Assembly (NCBI RefSeq): GCF_000425205.1
Contig: NZ_AULI01000006.1
Coordinates: forward strand, 1-64,000
DNA from: Pontibacillus halophilus JSM 076056 = DSM 19796
Lineage (GTDB): Bacteria; Bacillota; Bacilli; Bacillales; BH030062
Direction: 5' to 3'
Length of the DNA: 64,000 nt
Program-made: the position numbers and the translations under genes
Shown: positions 63,672-64,000 of the stretch, in pieces
Position numbering within the stretch: position 1 is the stretch's first letter
Layout of the letters: the number at the start of each line of letters is the position of its first letter
Notes under the pieces: generated by a model
What the model saw: only the letters and a program-made list of their open reading frames with translations
What the model was told of the DNA's origin: nothing
Databases searched by the model: none

Positions 63672-63701
63672 TTGAATGTTATTTGATAGTTATTGAATGT
63701 T
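63672..63701. promoter_or_regulatory. Direct repeats before the DeoR-family gene
   Basis: TTGAATGTT occurs at 63672 and 63693, with the related TTGATAGTT at 63683. The 10-11-base period is typical of DeoR/FruR-type operators. Autoregulation is likely. Confidence 0.5.
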
Positions 63702-63773
63702 TATGGTGTTTTGTGATTGAAAAATGTAAGGGCTTCCTTTATAGTGAAGGTAGAACAGTTGGAGGTGTTCAAC

Positions 63774-64000
63774 ATGCTTACACCAGAACGACATCGAATA
63801 ATCTTAAACTGCCTCGAGAATCAGCAAGTGGTCAAGCTCCAAGAACTTGTTCAGGCCACCTCGAGCTCTGAATCCACGATTCGAAGAGACCTAGACCAGC
63901 TTGAGAAAGAATATAAACTCCGTCGAGTTCACGGAGGTGCAACCTTAGCATCACAACATAAAGAGGAACCGAGCTTAAGTGAGAAGTCGGTTGTCGCTCG
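63774..64000 (+). CDS. DeoR-family regulator, N-terminal part (FruR-like; runs off window)
   Basis: ATG at 63774 follows TTGGAGGTG, and the frame is open to the window end (75 residues). The DeoR helix-turn-helix is clear: TPERHRIILNCLENQQVVKLQELV, SSESTIRRDLDQLEK and LRRVHGGA. The sensing domain lies outside. Resemblance to FruR, the repressor of the fructose operon, is suggested by the start and length of this part but cannot be settled here. Confidence 0.85.
   Translation, partial: MLTPERHRIILNCLENQQVVKLQELVQATSSSESTIRRDLDQLEKEYKLRRVHGGATLASQHKEEPSLSEKSVVA

Overview
The window is chromosomal DNA of a low-GC, spore-forming Bacillaceae. The gene order is largely that of Bacillus subtilis: yunCDE, sufBUSDC, yurZ, yusD/E/F, gcvH, yusI, fadEAN and CotF-like coat genes on the left, and secG, est, rnr, smpB, ssrA on the right. 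Two glycine-betaine uptake genes (a lone OpuAC-type lipoprotein and a BCCT carrier), a Na+/Ca2+ exchanger and acidic proteins fit a salt-adapted genus such as Halobacillus or Pontibacillus. The genus is inferred; no 16S rRNA gene is present.

Layout. 1-326: end of an ISL3-type insertion sequence abutting the yunC terminator. 365-8288: yunEDC and the SUF Fe-S assembly operon. 8289-12234: yurZ, thioredoxin-like and toprim proteins, gcvH, an ArsC-like protein and two small genes. 12369-17763: the fadN-fadA-fadE beta-oxidation operon with a FadR operator. 17974-18592: two coat-type proteins. 18716-22139: copper homeostasis (copZ, copA, csoR, DUF302). 22307-25333: zinc uptake (znuACB, zur), then a paired fluoride channel. 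26150-30196: kinase-like protein, methylmalonyl-CoA epimerase, and the yhgD-yhgE regulator/membrane protein pair. 30328-32401: a compact sensory cassette. 32640-39640: aeRF1-like factor, Pmp3-type peptide, GntR with orphan betaine-binding lipoprotein, GH32 enzyme, Ca2+ exchanger. 40198-46506: glyoxylate shunt, SDR, acyl-CoA ligase. 48388-54238: deacetylase/lipoprotein/two-component operon and BCCT carrier. 55025-63552: tmRNA, SmpB, RNase R, esterase, YfhO, SecG. 63774-64000: start of a DeoR-family regulator.

The most interesting part is 30328-32401. In transcription order it encodes a broken antibiotic-biosynthesis-monooxygenase (ABM, heme-monooxygenase-like) gene, an unrecognised 118-residue helical protein, a stand-alone cobalamin-binding protein carrying the W-x9-E-H signature of B12 photoreceptors, and a PAS-STAS protein of RsbR type. 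The genes overlap or nearly touch. I read this as a split B12-based light or redox sensor feeding a stressosome-like partner. The function is inference; the gene content, motifs and three lesions in the monooxygenase gene are directly visible.

Regulation can be read at several points: FadR, CsoR, Zur, a duplicated TetR-type operator shared by yhgD and yhgE, a GntR-type palindrome at the opuAC promoter, an ACCGGT-centred palindrome before the acyl-CoA ligase, and tandem direct repeats before the DeoR-family gene.
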